Source: an uncultured Pirellulaceae bacterium
Lineage (GTDB): Bacteria > Planctomycetota > Planctomycetia > Pirellulales > Pirellulaceae
Reading direction: 5' to 3'
NCBI GenBank assembly: GCA_937941455.1
Contig: CALDHM010000033.1
Coordinates: 1 to 64,000 of the forward strand
DNA length: 64,000 nt
A model generated the notes under the pieces. The model worked only from the letters and a program-made list of their open reading frames with translations. It did no database searches and had not been told where the DNA came from. Below, piece by piece: positions 35,323-45,565 of the stretch. Made by a program: the position numbers and the translations under genes. Position 1 is the stretch's first letter. Each line of letters starts with the position of its first letter.

Positions 35323-36393
35323 TCAGACAACATCGCGTAGGCGCATCGTTGGCGCCGTGCCATCGCTCATGTTTTGTACCAGAGTTCGCCAGGCGAAAGG
35401 GCGTCCAGGGACAACCCGGCCAAGCACTCTCTGACTGGCGGCACCCGTCAGTTCCGCCAAATTGCCGGGCATTTGATCGACGAACAGCATGCCCCACATG
35501 GCGGTGGTGACGGCAGCGAGATGATCGGCAGTCGGGAATTTCGTCTCCTCCCGCGCGGGCAGGTCGGCCGCGGCGAGTTCCGAGGCCGACAAGGCGGCGA
35601 TGAGACGTTCCGGCTCAGACATTCCGATCGTGATGATTTCGTCACAAGCCTGTCGTCCGCCGACCTCGGCAAGGAATTTAGCGACGCTCGCCGGCAATTC
35701 CGACTCGGCAGCAACCATGCGGGAACTGATTTCGGGGACGACTTCGTCTGCGCCATCGGACGCCGGCAGCCAGAGCAATTCCAACGGGCGGCGAGCGATC
35801 ACGAGCAACTTTCCACGAGCGTCCCGCTTTTCGCGCTCGCTGAACATCAGCCAGCAGGGCAGGGCATGCAGGCATCTACCGGTCCCACCGGCGGCCAAAT
35901 CGCGATCTAGAATCGCATCGACGATGTTCGCACCCGTTAATTCTGCCAGGCGAATTGCATCGAAGTAGGGCAACACCCCGGCCTTGCCGTCAAAATCCTC
36001 GATGAATCGCGGCGGTCCGTCGATAGACACCGTAACGATGCGATCGAGAAATTTTCCCGCACGGCGTTGGAGTTGCCGGATCATGCAGGCCTGATGCTCC
36101 ACCAAATCCCTGGCGACTCCCTGGCATTGGGCGCCTGTGGGGGCACAGTTCGCAAACAATTGCTGCAACTGCGTTTGCAGTGGAGCGGGTAAATCCAGTT
36201 CCTGGAATTCGCAGTGGTTTAGCTGCAGATACTTGCCGCGTCCCTGCCAGACCGCAATGGCACCGAGCAGGCGAGAAAAACCGTCCTGCAACCAGACCCC
36301 CGCGGACATGCGGAGATTTTGGCGTTGAAAATATCGCTCGATGCGATCATGGGTCCAATCTTGTTCAGACCAGAGAGCGACGTTCCTCGGCAT
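35323..36393 (-). CDS. Anhydro-N-acetylmuramic acid kinase-like protein, degenerate
   Basis: The 356-residue protein keeps the outline of AnmK: an N-terminal strand-loop (AGVWLQDG, residues 31-38), a following ALRLELL-like stretch, and a clearly AnmK-like segment IRLAELTGANIVDAILDRDL then AAGGTG (residues 147-172). In active AnmK the first loop reads GTSxDG and a later DTGPGN supplies the catalytic aspartate. Here the first loop is GVWLQDG and no DTGPGN is present. It is therefore probably not a kinase, and may be a binding or regulatory protein derived from one. It is convergent with the small hypothetical gene at 34803. There is no visible signal peptide. Confidence 0.7.
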   Translation of the reverse strand: MPRNVALWSEQDWTHDRIERYFQRQNLRMSAGVWLQDGFSRLLGAIAVWQGRGKYLQLNHCEFQELDLPAPLQTQLQQLFANCAPTGAQCQGVARDLVEHQACMIRQLQRRAGKFLDRIVTVSIDGPPRFIEDFDGKAGVLPYFDAIRLAELTGANIVDAILDRDLAAGGTGRCLHALPCWLMFSEREKRDARGKLLVIARRPLELLWLPASDGADEVVPEISSRMVAAESELPASVAKFLAEVGGRQACDEIITIGMSEPERLIAALSASELAAADLPAREETKFPTADHLAAVTTAMWGMLFVDQMPGNLAELTGAASQRVLGRVVPGRPFAWRTLVQNMSDGTAPTMRLRDVV

Positions 36394-36620
36394 CCTAGCC
36401 CTTCGAGTTGTTTGTGGTTGTGCTGTTCAGGCCGTGGTGGTCGGACTGGCCGCAACGGACCGAGGTGACCCATCGCTGAGGCTGCAGTTCCTGATCCTCT
36501 AGTCGAGCGCGATTGTCGCCGAAAATCCCCACGCAGGCCGATCCAACAGCATCGAAAATAACTAGGGCTCGGCGAGTGAGCACTCTCGCGGAGCCCCCCG
36601 TTGCTGGAATCGTGCTCCGT

Positions 36621-37370
36621 TTAAGCCACCACGCGCAGTTGCACGGGAGCCTGTTCGCGAACGCCTTCGATGAACTCGTCGAAGATGCGGGCATCCAAGG
36701 CCGAGGCGGCCTCATTTTCAGGATGGAACTGAGTGCCCATCGCGAACCAATTCGGGTTCGTGCTTTCGATCGCCTCGATCACGCCATCGGCACACTTGGC
36801 CGTCACGCGGAATCCAGGAGCCAATTCGTCGATCGCCATGTGGTGGCGACTGCTGACCCGAATTTCTCCGTCGCCGTAAACTTGTTCCATGATCGAGCCG
36901 ACGGCAATGATCAAGCCATGGCGATGATTCGGATCGTTGGGATCCTTGTGGGGCAGTGCATTGGGGAGGTCTTCAGGAATGTGCAGGAACAAGTTGCCGC
37001 CGAGCGTGACATTCAGCAACTGCAATCCCGCACCGATGCCGAATACGGGCATTTTGCGTTGGCAGATCAAACGGCAGAGCAAGCGATCGAACGTCTCGCG
37101 GCGCGGGTCCATCGGTCGTACCGACGGATGCATCATGAATCCGTCGCGTTGCGGATCGAGGTCGGCACCACCAATCAGCAGGAAGCCATCGAGTTGATCA
37201 AGAACAGCATTGATGTCGTCTTCCGAGTCGAGCGGGGGAACAATGATCGGGATCCCTCCAGCGCGCTGAATATTGTCATAATACCCGGCGGTGACAGCCG
37301 AAAACGCGGGTTGACTTCCCTTTGCATCTTTGTAATCCGCGTTCAAACCGATCAATGGCTTCTTCATCAT
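36621..37370 (-). CDS. Class-I glutamine amidotransferase-like protein (PuuD family), nucleophile missing
   Basis: An AAGGAG nine bases upstream selects the ATG at 37370, giving MMKKPLIGLNADYKDAKG and 249 residues. The fold is that of gamma-glutamyl-gamma-aminobutyrate hydrolases (peptidase C26): FLLIGGADLDPQ, then the nucleophile elbow, then FAMGTQFHPEN near residue 215 with the catalytic histidine and glutamate. In PuuD the elbow reads GICRGMQ, but here it is FGIGAGLQLLN, with G113 in place of the catalytic Cys. The protein cannot hydrolyse by the usual route. It is transcribed away from the ketosynthase gene across a 447-base gap. Confidence 0.85.
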   Translation of the reverse strand: MMKKPLIGLNADYKDAKGSQPAFSAVTAGYYDNIQRAGGIPIIVPPLDSEDDINAVLDQLDGFLLIGGADLDPQRDGFMMHPSVRPMDPRRETFDRLLCRLICQRKMPVFGIGAGLQLLNVTLGGNLFLHIPEDLPNALPHKDPNDPNHRHGLIIAVGSIMEQVYGDGEIRVSSRHHMAIDELAPGFRVTAKCADGVIEAIESTNPNWFAMGTQFHPENEAASALDARIFDEFIEGVREQAPVQLRVVA

Positions 37371-37817
37371 CTTGAGAATCTCCTTGCTCTGAAACACTCG
37401 GCGCGACTTGACGTTGCCGATAAAATACAGCCTTGCCTTTTCGGAGCTTGCTTGGCTGTTGCGATAGGAGAGATTCAGATTTAGGAAGCAAGAAGATTCA
37501 CGATGACTCGTTCCGTCGGTTTGCCGAGAAAACTTAGGGCCATGATGATTGCTTGCCTCGACGAATGACGCTCGTCCCAAAGCCTTCGCCAAGTAAAATC
37601 CTAAAATTTCAGGTTGCTGAATTTTGCATCGTGCAACCCCGCACGATGAACTGCTCCGAAATGTAAACGATCGGGACAACAATTCGAATGGACACCATGC
37701 ATTTCGCGACAATAAAACCGAAAAACCCTAGCAATTGTGCCAGCGCTGCTGTCAGCTAGCATTAGGCAATCTTGACACACACCTCGCACACTCTCAATCG
37801 CCGCCGTACGAAGGCCC
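37371..37817. other. Divergent intergenic region, nothing firm identified
   Basis: This 447-base stretch lies between two genes transcribed away from each other and so should hold both promoters. A TTGACA occurs about 45 bases before the ketosynthase ATG, but there is no matching -10 at 17 bases. Frames here are not protein-like. Confidence 0.4.
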
Positions 37818-38924
37818 ATGAAATTCGAAAGCGTCTATCTGGAATCGCTGGGGTACACTGTTCCGCAAGAAATTTGGACATCCGCAGACATCGAGACGCG
37901 GTTGGCTCCGGTTTATGACCGACTAAAATTGCCTGCCGGTCGGCTGGAATTGATGACGGGGATTCGCGAACGACGATTCTGGCCCCCGGGGACATTGCCG
38001 AGCACCCTTAGTGTGGCCAGTTGCCGCCGGGCCTTGTCGGTTTCTGGGGTCACGGCCAGCGCGGTCGGGGCCTTGGTGCATGGCTCGGTTTGCCGAGATT
38101 TTCTCGAGCCGGCTACCGCTTGCGTAGTCCATCATCACGTGGGACTGCCGCCGAGCTGCGTGATTTACGACGTCTCCAACGCCTGCTTGGGAATTATGAA
38201 CGGGATGCTTCAGGTGGCCAGCATGATTGAACTGGGACAAATCGAGGCAGGACTCGTTGTCGGTTCCGAAGGGGGACGGCAACTTGTCGAAACAACGATC
38301 GATGCGCTTAACCATGATCCACGTTGGAATCGTAAAACGATCAAGGAGGCCGTCGCATCCCTGACGATTGGCTCGGCCAGTTGTGCCGTATTGCTCACCA
38401 ACCGCCGGCGTGCCACATCACGAACGCGCTTGCTCGCCGCGGCTTGTCGCGCGAATACCCAGTGGAATGCACTGTGCCAGAGCGAGCATGATCTGGCCGG
38501 AGCCCATTTTCAGCCACTCATGGCGACCGACTCCCAGGAGCTATTGACGCGGGGCGTTGAGACGGGCGTCGCGACCTTTGCTGATTTCTGTCAGATCACC
38601 GGCTGGTCCAGCGAGACGATCGATCGCACGGTTTGCCACCAGGTCGGCATTGCGCACCAAAAAATGATGCTCGAATCGCTTGGGCTCAAGCCAGAAAATG
38701 ATTTCGTGACTTACCCCTGGTTGGGCAATACCGGTTCGGCGGCCTTGCCGATTTCATTGGCCGTCGCGGCCGAGCAGGGGAAGTTCGCGCCGGGCCAGCG
38801 AGTCGCGCTGTTGGGCATCGGCTCGGGAATTAACTCGATCATGATGGCCGTTGACTGGCAAGGAGTGCAGGTGGCCGGCGGTGAATTTCCCGATCGGGAA
38901 GGAACCACGCCGTGGCCGGGCTAA
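37818..38924 (+). CDS. 3-oxoacyl-ACP synthase III family protein, FabH/OleA-like
   Basis: A 368-residue thiolase-fold enzyme with the three active-site residues of FabH: C123 in VSNACLGIMNG, H274 in CHQVGIAH and N304 in WLGNTGSAAL. The surroundings (SNACLGIMNGM, and the long acyl-binding region) are more like the OleA branch, which condenses two long acyl chains, than like the elongating FabH. No oleB, oleC or oleD is in view, so the product is unknown. The next gene, on the other strand, is a glycosyltransferase; the two are convergent and eight bases apart. Confidence 0.82.
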   Translation: MKFESVYLESLGYTVPQEIWTSADIETRLAPVYDRLKLPAGRLELMTGIRERRFWPPGTLPSTLSVASCRRALSVSGVTASAVGALVHGSVCRDFLEPATACVVHHHVGLPPSCVIYDVSNACLGIMNGMLQVASMIELGQIEAGLVVGSEGGRQLVETTIDALNHDPRWNRKTIKEAVASLTIGSASCAVLLTNRRRATSRTRLLAAACRANTQWNALCQSEHDLAGAHFQPLMATDSQELLTRGVETGVATFADFCQITGWSSETIDRTVCHQVGIAHQKMMLESLGLKPENDFVTYPWLGNTGSAALPISLAVAAEQGKFAPGQRVALLGIGSGINSIMMAVDWQGVQVAGGEFPDREGTTPWPG

Positions 38925-38931
38925 GGAAACT

Positions 38932-40725
38932 TTAGGATACATCTTTGGTTTGCAGGGCTGACCGGCTTGTCGACGGCGGTTGCAGCAATTGAGTCGCGGC
39001 CACAAGCGGGGAGCAGCGTTGCTGCCAGCCGACGGCGAATGCGCGTGCGGTCACGCGATAATGCTCGATATGCTCGCAAATTTCCTGGGCGGCTCGCTGC
39101 ACATCGGAATCCTTCGTCACCGCGATTCCCACAGCGCCGATGGGCAGTGTCAGGGCCTCCTCCCCGAGTTGATACACCTTGACCGACTTGACCGACTGCG
39201 TGAGTTTGCCGTAAGGATTCGACAACCGCACGGTCAGGCGTGCGGCTTTCCCCGAAAATCGCAAAAACACGTAATACCGTTGACATTCTGCCGAGTAGGC
39301 GACCAACCGCGGCAATCCAACTGGCATCCCGTCTCCCAACAATTCCCAAAGGCAGTGGCAACCGGGGATTCGAGGCAGATGCCAATCGAATTCGATGAAA
39401 ATCCCACCGGTTTTCGGTCGTCGCGAGAAGGTGGCCTCGAACGGATGCCCCGCTCCGTCGTAGTTCCATACTCCGCCACCTTGCGGGATGTTACGAGTCA
39501 GCCAGGTCATTCCCGAAGGCGTCACTTCTTCGACGATCGAACATTCGCTCAGCATGCGGCGAGCGTGGTCCTGTGTGGCCGAGTCGAGCTGATCCCCTAG
39601 CCAACATCCGGCGGAAACAATGACGGGCTTTTCCGCAGCTAAAAACTCGCCGAGCACTCCAGCGCAGCGCGCGAAGTATCGCTCCCGATCGTACAACAGA
39701 ACGCCGACGTCTGCTCCTTTGATCAGGGCCACATATTCATCTTTGGGCAGCGGATGCGGTACGATTTCGAAAGCGTTGATATTCGGGCCAGCGGGAATTT
39801 TCAACTTGGCACTCTGCCATCGACGCGGGCGAGGCGTTTGAAAAACCCAGCGGATGTTGGCGGTAGATCGCGGTGCAGCCTCGGCGGGGTTTTGGAGTTG
39901 CTCGAGCAGTTGGCGTTGCCCCTTCTCTCGCCGCACTGCACCGGCGACGACAAAGCGTAACTCCATGTGATTTCCAAGAGTCGCCTTAGGCGCAGCCTCA
40001 TGGCCAAAAAACTCTGCAGCAGCCGGATAATGAAATTCCTCGACGGCGGGGAGTCCGAGCCGCTGGTACTGCTCGGCAAGCGCCGCAGTTGTCGCGAAAA
40101 ATTGCAAGCGATGCTCGGGGAATTGCTCGAGAGCCGCATGGATTTTTTCCCGCAGTTCTCCCAGTGCGCGCAGCTGTGCGGCATAATTTTCCGGCCTTCC
40201 CGCGAACACTCCGAAATGAAAGATGAAGCTCCAGCGAGCGACGAGGGCGTCGGGATTGGCCATCAGGTAGTCGAATCCGCCCAACAATTCCAAATCGGTC
40301 GCCGTTGGGACGATGACATGGTCCCCTGGCATCAACGTGTGGCGTTGGAACAAACGCTGGCAGCATGAAGAGAACGCGGCGATATGTTTTTCGACATTGC
40401 GCGACCGGCGCTGCGCATGGTACCAATGACGCCAGCGGGACCACCACGTGCGGTGCGGACCGGGTTCGGCGGGTGCCAGCGGTTCGATCCGCTGCAGGGC
40501 CCGCACACCAGCCAGACTGCTGTAGGGCTGATAAACCGTTTGCGGAAAGATCGCGTCGACGCTGGCGACGGATTCCCACGCGATTGGCGGCACAAAACGT
40601 TGATTGGCGCCAACACGCACTACGAAACCCAACGAGCGAGCGCCACTCGCGAGGCAATGGACAAGGTCAAAGTGATGCGTCCCGTTCGAGACGAGCGAAT
40701 TTTCGAGTAGAAAAACGGTCGACAT
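38932..40725 (-). CDS. Glycosyltransferase-like protein, GT-B fold
   Basis: This 597-residue protein resembles GT-B glycosyltransferases. HFDLVHCLASGARSLGF is in the N-terminal half. In the C-terminal Rossmann half are LRFVVAGAVRREKGQRQLLE and DEYVALIKGADVGVLLYDRE, then VLGEFLAAEKPVIVS, the usual nucleotide-sugar site with the E-x-x-A-x-x-K-P-V pattern. A further 160-residue C-terminal part is of unknown fold. It has no signal or membrane helix and is likely cytoplasmic. The sugar and acceptor are not determined, and I find no neighbouring polysaccharide genes beyond the final gene of the window. Confidence 0.7.
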   Translation of the reverse strand: MSTVFLLENSLVSNGTHHFDLVHCLASGARSLGFVVRVGANQRFVPPIAWESVASVDAIFPQTVYQPYSSLAGVRALQRIEPLAPAEPGPHRTWWSRWRHWYHAQRRSRNVEKHIAAFSSCCQRLFQRHTLMPGDHVIVPTATDLELLGGFDYLMANPDALVARWSFIFHFGVFAGRPENYAAQLRALGELREKIHAALEQFPEHRLQFFATTAALAEQYQRLGLPAVEEFHYPAAAEFFGHEAAPKATLGNHMELRFVVAGAVRREKGQRQLLEQLQNPAEAAPRSTANIRWVFQTPRPRRWQSAKLKIPAGPNINAFEIVPHPLPKDEYVALIKGADVGVLLYDRERYFARCAGVLGEFLAAEKPVIVSAGCWLGDQLDSATQDHARRMLSECSIVEEVTPSGMTWLTRNIPQGGGVWNYDGAGHPFEATFSRRPKTGGIFIEFDWHLPRIPGCHCLWELLGDGMPVGLPRLVAYSAECQRYYVFLRFSGKAARLTVRLSNPYGKLTQSVKSVKVYQLGEEALTLPIGAVGIAVTKDSDVQRAAQEICEHIEHYRVTARAFAVGWQQRCSPLVAATQLLQPPSTSRSALQTKDVS

Positions 40726-41165
40726 GGACGTTCATCGCAGCAATCGGACGTGATTCAGCCTTCCTATGTTATTGCGTGCATTAGTCGACCGCCGGTATTG
40801 TTTCGAAACTGGCTTGACGTTGGTTGGTCGCGATATTTGGTGCATGACCTCGGCGATGGCCGCAACCCGCAAACAGCCGTTGGATCGGATCGATTTTCGT
40901 GAACGATCAGCGGGTGAGTTTGCGGAAATCGGACCACCCAATCACATTGACTGATACGCGACGAATTCCACGGTTTTCGATCTGAAAACCCTAACCGGCC
41001 GGCTCGGGCTTACTCGCGGACCGGGGATTCGGCAAAACCATGCACGGCCCTTTTGCGAGCATGTTAGTTGGACAGCGTTTCCGCAGCAACGCCGATTTTT
41101 CGCTTGACGTCACCTGCCGATGCTGCTAATTACCACGAGCAACTTGGTCGAATCGACTTTTTTGA
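40726..41165. other. Intergenic region with one clean hairpin
   Basis: GGTTTTC at 40972-40978 and GAAAACC at 40984-40990 form a perfect 7-pair hairpin with a 5-base loop and no T run. A 62-codon frame at 40766 has no support. The following gene's GTG start at 41166 is uncertain. Confidence 0.4.
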
Positions 41166-42569
41166 GTGTCGTTCTTGAGCGAATTTTTGCGAAATATCGT
41201 GTTAATCGTTGGCATCGCCGCGTTCTCTCTCGGCGGGCCAGCCGTTGTTTGCTACGCTCAGCGAGCTCGCTGGGAATCGGGAAATGACTACTATGAAATC
41301 CGCCCCAGTCAACCGGCCGTCTTCAACGGAACGACGACTCAAAACTTTCCTGGCCAATCTTTGTATCTGCCTCAGCAGGCGCCCAGCGGCCTGCCTCTTT
41401 CTCCCCCCCCTAGCACGTTTCCACCGCCGGGTTCGGTAATCCTGCCACCGAATTCTCCCGTTTTGCCCGGGCAAGTATTCGATCCGTACACAAGTCAGGG
41501 ATCGTCGCTTCCCAGCCTGCCGACGCCTCCCGTCCAACCGCCTTACAACACCGCGCCGCCGAATTTTAGCGCGCCACCCTCGCAGAGTTTCGGGCAACCC
41601 TACAATATGCCCCAGGTAATGCCACCGGACCTCGGCAGCGGCTATGTTTTCGGACCTACCTCAGCCCCATGGAATTTCGGCCAATCGACATCGTTCTTCA
41701 GCAATGAAAACCAACGCGGTTCGATCAGCCCACACGCCTGGCCTGGCAAGATGTGGTCCGGCTACGGCAAAGAGCCAATGCCGCGTTTGATCGACCACCC
41801 GCGAGCGAGGCACACGTGGATTTCGGGTAAAAGTGGTCATGAGTTGAGTCTGAATGAAACCGAAATCGCCTCCACTGTCTTGATTCCCAATTTCTTGTGG
41901 TCCAATCAGCCATTCCTATTCAGTCCGGGCTTTGCTGTCTCCTGGTGGAGCGGTCCCGATACCGGCGTGACGGGATTCGATATGCCGTCGAAGACCTACA
42001 TGATCTACGCGAATTTTGACACGATGACCGACAGTCGTCGCAACGTCGGTCTCGAATCGAGCGTTTCGGTCGGCTATTATTCGGACTTCGTGAATTGGAG
42101 CAGCGACGGAATTCGAATCACGGGGACGGGATTATTGTGGATTCGAATCAATCCATATACGAGCTTCAAAATCGGTGCAGAATACTTCGATCGGATCAAT
42201 GTGAAACTTCTGCCCGCGTTTGGCTTCTTCATGGAGCCATCGAGTGATTTGAAGATCGATCTCTACTTTCCGCGGCCGCGTTTCAGTCATCGCATGCCCA
42301 AGCTGGGCAATTTCGATGTGTGGGGCTACGTGGCTGCCGACCTTGGAGGCGGCTCCTGGGTCATCGAGCGGATGTCGGGGTTGGACGATCAAGTGGACGT
42401 CAATGAGGTTCGCGCCTATTTCGGTTGGGAATGGCTGGGACCGCGCGGCGTGACTGGCTTTGCCGAAACGGGTTACGTCTTCGAACGCGAAATGTTGTAC
42501 CGCAGTAATCCCGGCGTGAAGTTGGGGTTGCAGGATGCAATCATGGTACGACTTGGGTTCGCGTTCTAG
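41166..42569 (+). CDS. Exported protein, Pro-rich linker plus outer-membrane-barrel-like domain
   Basis: The 467-residue product has a hydrophobic N-terminus ([14 protein letters not shown]). A low-complexity Pro/Ser/Gln region at about residues 45-165 has several PPxxxxPP patterns. From about 220 it has alternating aromatic strands ending in MVRLGFAF, whose terminal phenylalanine and beta pattern suggest an outer-membrane barrel. The start is uncertain: GTG at 41166 is taken as the first candidate, with no good ribosome-binding site. The 3' end overlaps the convergent dapA by four bases. No close family is recognised. Confidence 0.7.
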   Translation: MSFLSEFLRNIVLIVGIAAFSLGGPAVVCYAQRARWESGNDYYEIRPSQPAVFNGTTTQNFPGQSLYLPQQAPSGLPLSPPPSTFPPPGSVILPPNSPVLPGQVFDPYTSQGSSLPSLPTPPVQPPYNTAPPNFSAPPSQSFGQPYNMPQVMPPDLGSGYVFGPTSAPWNFGQSTSFFSNENQRGSISPHAWPGKMWSGYGKEPMPRLIDHPRARHTWISGKSGHELSLNETEIASTVLIPNFLWSNQPFLFSPGFAVSWWSGPDTGVTGFDMPSKTYMIYANFDTMTDSRRNVGLESSVSVGYYSDFVNWSSDGIRITGTGLLWIRINPYTSFKIGAEYFDRINVKLLPAFGFFMEPSSDLKIDLYFPRPRFSHRMPKLGNFDVWGYVAADLGGGSWVIERMSGLDDQVDVNEVRAYFGWEWLGPRGVTGFAETGYVFEREMLYRSNPGVKLGLQDAIMVRLGFAF

Positions 42570-43471
42570 TCGACGGACGCGGTCGCCAGCAAGCCGTAGC
42601 CTTGCAAGGTCTTTCGGAGCGAAGCCCGTTGAGCGTCACCCAACGGCGACATGGGCAGCCTCAACTCTCCCGAATCGCGTCCCAATTCGGCCATGGCAGC
42701 CTTGATGGGAATCGGATTCGTCGCCAAGCCGAGCAAATCGCGGCAAAGGGGGAACAGTTTGTGGTGCAGTTTTTGCGCCAAGGCCAACTCGCCGCGATCG
42801 AAGGCCGCAAGCAATGCCAACATGTCTTGCGGCACGATATTGCCGACCACCGAGACGACCCCTTCTCCGCCGATCGATAGCAGTGGCAGGGTCATACTGT
42901 CGTCGCCACTCAGCACCGTGAGATCCGTAGTGGCGAGGATCTGGGAGGCTTGATCCATCGACCCAGTTGCTTCCTTGACCATCGTGATGTTTGGAATTTC
43001 GGCCAAGCGGCACATGGTTTCCGGTTCGATGTTTCTGGCCGTCCGTCCGGGAATGTTGTAGACGCAGATGGGAATGTCCACCTCCTCAGCGACGGCTTTG
43101 TAGTGCAAAAACAATCCCTCTTGCGTCGGCTTGTTGTAATAGGGAGCGACCATCAGGGCTGCATCCGCCCCCGCCTTGGCCGCCCACTTGGTGAGCCGAA
43201 TTGCCTCCGCTGTGCTGTTGGATCCCGTCCCCGCCATGACTTTGACGCGCCCAGCATTGTGTTCGATCACCGCACTGATGACTCGTTCATGTTCCGCATG
43301 GCTGAGCGTCGGCGATTCACCGGTCGTTCCCACCGGCACCAAACAATGTGTGCCCGCCTCAATTTGGAAGTCGATCTGCTCCTTGAGCAATTCGAAGTCA
43401 ATTTGACTGTTCTTGAATGGGGTCACGATCGCCACCGATAACCCCGCAAATTCTGAACCTTTCCGCGCCAT
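42566..43471 (-). CDS. dapA: 4-hydroxy-tetrahydrodipicolinate synthase DapA
   Basis: The ATG at 43471 lies seven bases behind GGAG and gives [20 protein letters not shown], with 301 residues. This class I aldolase has GTTGESPTL (residues 48-56), the proton-relay Y138 in VYNIPGRT, and the Schiff-base lysine K166 in MVKEATG. It joins pyruvate and aspartate semialdehyde in lysine and meso-diaminopimelate synthesis, which supplies peptidoglycan. The open frame upstream of the chosen start is not conserved-looking. It faces the barrel protein gene tail to tail. Confidence 0.94.
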   Translation of the reverse strand: MARKGSEFAGLSVAIVTPFKNSQIDFELLKEQIDFQIEAGTHCLVPVGTTGESPTLSHAEHERVISAVIEHNAGRVKVMAGTGSNSTAEAIRLTKWAAKAGADAALMVAPYYNKPTQEGLFLHYKAVAEEVDIPICVYNIPGRTARNIEPETMCRLAEIPNITMVKEATGSMDQASQILATTDLTVLSGDDSMTLPLLSIGGEGVVSVVGNIVPQDMLALLAAFDRGELALAQKLHHKLFPLCRDLLGLATNPIPIKAAMAELGRDSGELRLPMSPLGDAQRASLRKTLQGYGLLATASVD

Positions 43472-44075
43472 GCTACCGCTCCTGAAATGGCCCTGCCAAA
43501 AATAACCGAGATGCTGTGTGCTGCTTGAAACCAACTGGCGACTTGAATCCCGACGATGCTGTCGCCATCGTGATCCCCAACGACAATGTCCAGCCGATCG
43601 GCACGGAATCACCGAAATTTTGAAGCGGTTAATTCTGCGGCGACTGCACTGGCCCGGATAACAGTCTATCGCCTGCGCAATGGCCTGGCTAGCGTTGCAC
43701 GACGAGGCAAAAGCCGGCAGCTCAAGCAACAATGAAACTTCCGCCGTTAACGTGGTGCCGTTTAGGGGTGTCCGATTGCAACCTCAATCGTCACAGCCCC
43801 GCCCTGATATTGATCTCCGTCGCGCTGCGTGCGCGTGAACCGGGGCGCAAGTGGCGGGAAAGGGAGAAAAAAACTGCCGCGAGTGACGTCTGGTAATTAA
43901 AAGTCAATGCCCAAAATCATTCTCGAAATTCGCGTGGCTTTCCCCCTCTCTGGCCCCATCCGGCCGACTCTACCAAAGCGAAAGTAGCGAAACAAAGCGC
44001 CCGCACCCCAAACACCTCGCAAAAACACGAATGTTCAGCCCGCGCGATTTCGCGAAATGAGGTACCGTTTCCAGT
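43472..44075. other. 604-base intergenic region, nothing identified
   Basis: No open frame with coding character, no hairpin with a T run and no family A, B or C repeat was found between dapA and the next gene on the same strand. Confidence 0.4.
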
Positions 44076-45200
44076 TCAATCGGCCAGCGTTACGACTTCT
44101 CCCCCCTGGCGCGAGCCGAGCGAACGCCAAACGGCCAATTCGATTTGCGATGTAACATTTCGGATGCTGCCGTCGGCCATGGCGACATTGATGATGCCTC
44201 CAGCGTGATAACTGCGTGCCGTGATGGCGGCATAGGTAGGATTGGTCACATGCCGCCCCTCGCGTTGGGAGTTGAAATCGCAATGTTTGTACACGACGCC
44301 TCCGATTGTGACTTTGACATTGCTATTCGGCGTCAAGGCGGTGGTAAAGCCCGCATGATGAGTCGCTCCATCGGGCCATTCGGTATGACCTTTGTTATCG
44401 TTGGTAGAAGTTCCCATTTTTTTATCGGGAGCGGCGATCACGTAATTGGCAACTTCAGCAATTGACGACGGAGGGGATGGGGAGACCCCCGACGTCATAT
44501 TACGCGCATACGGCGTGAAGGTGCGGACCTCGGAAAACAGCAGCGTGTGGCTTAAGCCATCGGTGACGTCGCGCGTGCGGATATTCGAACCAGGGAAAAA
44601 CATGCCGTCACCGCCGCGGCGGGAAACCGGATCCCAGACGAACCACGTTCCAAAATTGCCCACATAATTGGCTGGGTAGGAGCTGGGACTCCCGTCGGGC
44701 TCAAGCCGCAGCGTATCATTAATTTCGGACGCGCACATGAACGAGGGAATCCGAGTGAAGGTGACTCCCGACGTCGAGTTTGGGGGCTGATCGTAGCCAA
44801 CCTCCAGGTTGATCAGGCTCGCTGCATTTTCCTGTTCGATAAACGAAAGGATACGCCCTAAGATTCCCCATGAGCCATTTGTTGTGGGAAACATCTGCCC
44901 GGGAGGCGGAGGAATCATGCTAGGGGGAAATGATTTCCGCGCCGACTCATAGTGCATGGTCGCGATGGTCACCTGGCGAATGTTGTTGCTGCATTGAATG
45001 CGCCGCGCGGCTTCGCGGACCGATTGAACGGCCGGCAGCAAGATTCCCATCAGCACGCCGATGATGGCGATCACCACCAGCAATTCGATCAAGGTGAACC
45101 CGGGCCGCGGGGGCAGTGACGCGTTGCTGCGGGTAACTTTGCGGAAATGTTTTAAACGGGTAGGAATTGACGGAGTGGAGGGTGATTGGAAAGTTTGCAT
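44076..45200 (-). CDS. DUF1559 protein with pilin-like N-terminus
   Basis: At about residue 32 the 374-residue protein has the type IV pilin/pseudopilin motif, RPGFTLIELLVVIAIIGVLM, in which Gly before FTLIE is the prepilin peptidase site. Next comes the DUF1559 signature (VREAARRIQCSNNIRQVTIA, then HYESARKSFPP) and near the C-terminus NVAMADGSIRNVTSQI. Planctomycetes carry many such proteins, thought to be exported by a pilus-like or type II-like system, with unknown structure or function. Its leader is longer than usual, at about 35 residues, and is positively charged. Confidence 0.9.
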   Translation of the reverse strand: MQTFQSPSTPSIPTRLKHFRKVTRSNASLPPRPGFTLIELLVVIAIIGVLMGILLPAVQSVREAARRIQCSNNIRQVTIATMHYESARKSFPPSMIPPPPGQMFPTTNGSWGILGRILSFIEQENAASLINLEVGYDQPPNSTSGVTFTRIPSFMCASEINDTLRLEPDGSPSSYPANYVGNFGTWFVWDPVSRRGGDGMFFPGSNIRTRDVTDGLSHTLLFSEVRTFTPYARNMTSGVSPSPPSSIAEVANYVIAAPDKKMGTSTNDNKGHTEWPDGATHHAGFTTALTPNSNVKVTIGGVVYKHCDFNSQREGRHVTNPTYAAITARSYHAGGIINVAMADGSIRNVTSQIELAVWRSLGSRQGGEVVTLAD

Positions 45201-45565
45201 GGTTCAACACCTTCGATTCTTTGATGTTCGGAATGGCCGTCGGAGGTATTCAGTGAGAGGCTTTGGTGTCGCTGGGTACACTCGATGCGGAAAATGGCGG
45301 GCCAGGCACGACCTTTCGCCAATCCGCATTTTATAAACTACTTCGGGAGCCGCCGCCATTTTTTTGGCTTACGAAATTTCCATCGTTGGCGGACTGGAGC
45401 CAGCGCGGCAGTATTTCCGCTTTTTCGCGGGGCTGTCAAACCGTTGAAAAATCGGCTTATTCTGTTAGAACTATGGGGTATCTGCCTGCACTCTGACCAC
45501 CCGGTGAGTAACGGTAAGATCAAACTTGCATTTTTTTTACTCATACCCCCACAGGAACACTCCCT
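45201..45565. other. Divergent intergenic region, nothing identified
   Basis: It lies between the DUF1559 gene (reading left) and the DUF937 gene (reading right), so both promoters should be here. No consensus promoter or repeat could be picked out. Confidence 0.4.

Noticed and set aside
36513-37484. A 323-codon open frame on the plus strand
   Set aside because: It is the reverse of the amidotransferase gene and shows no family motif.
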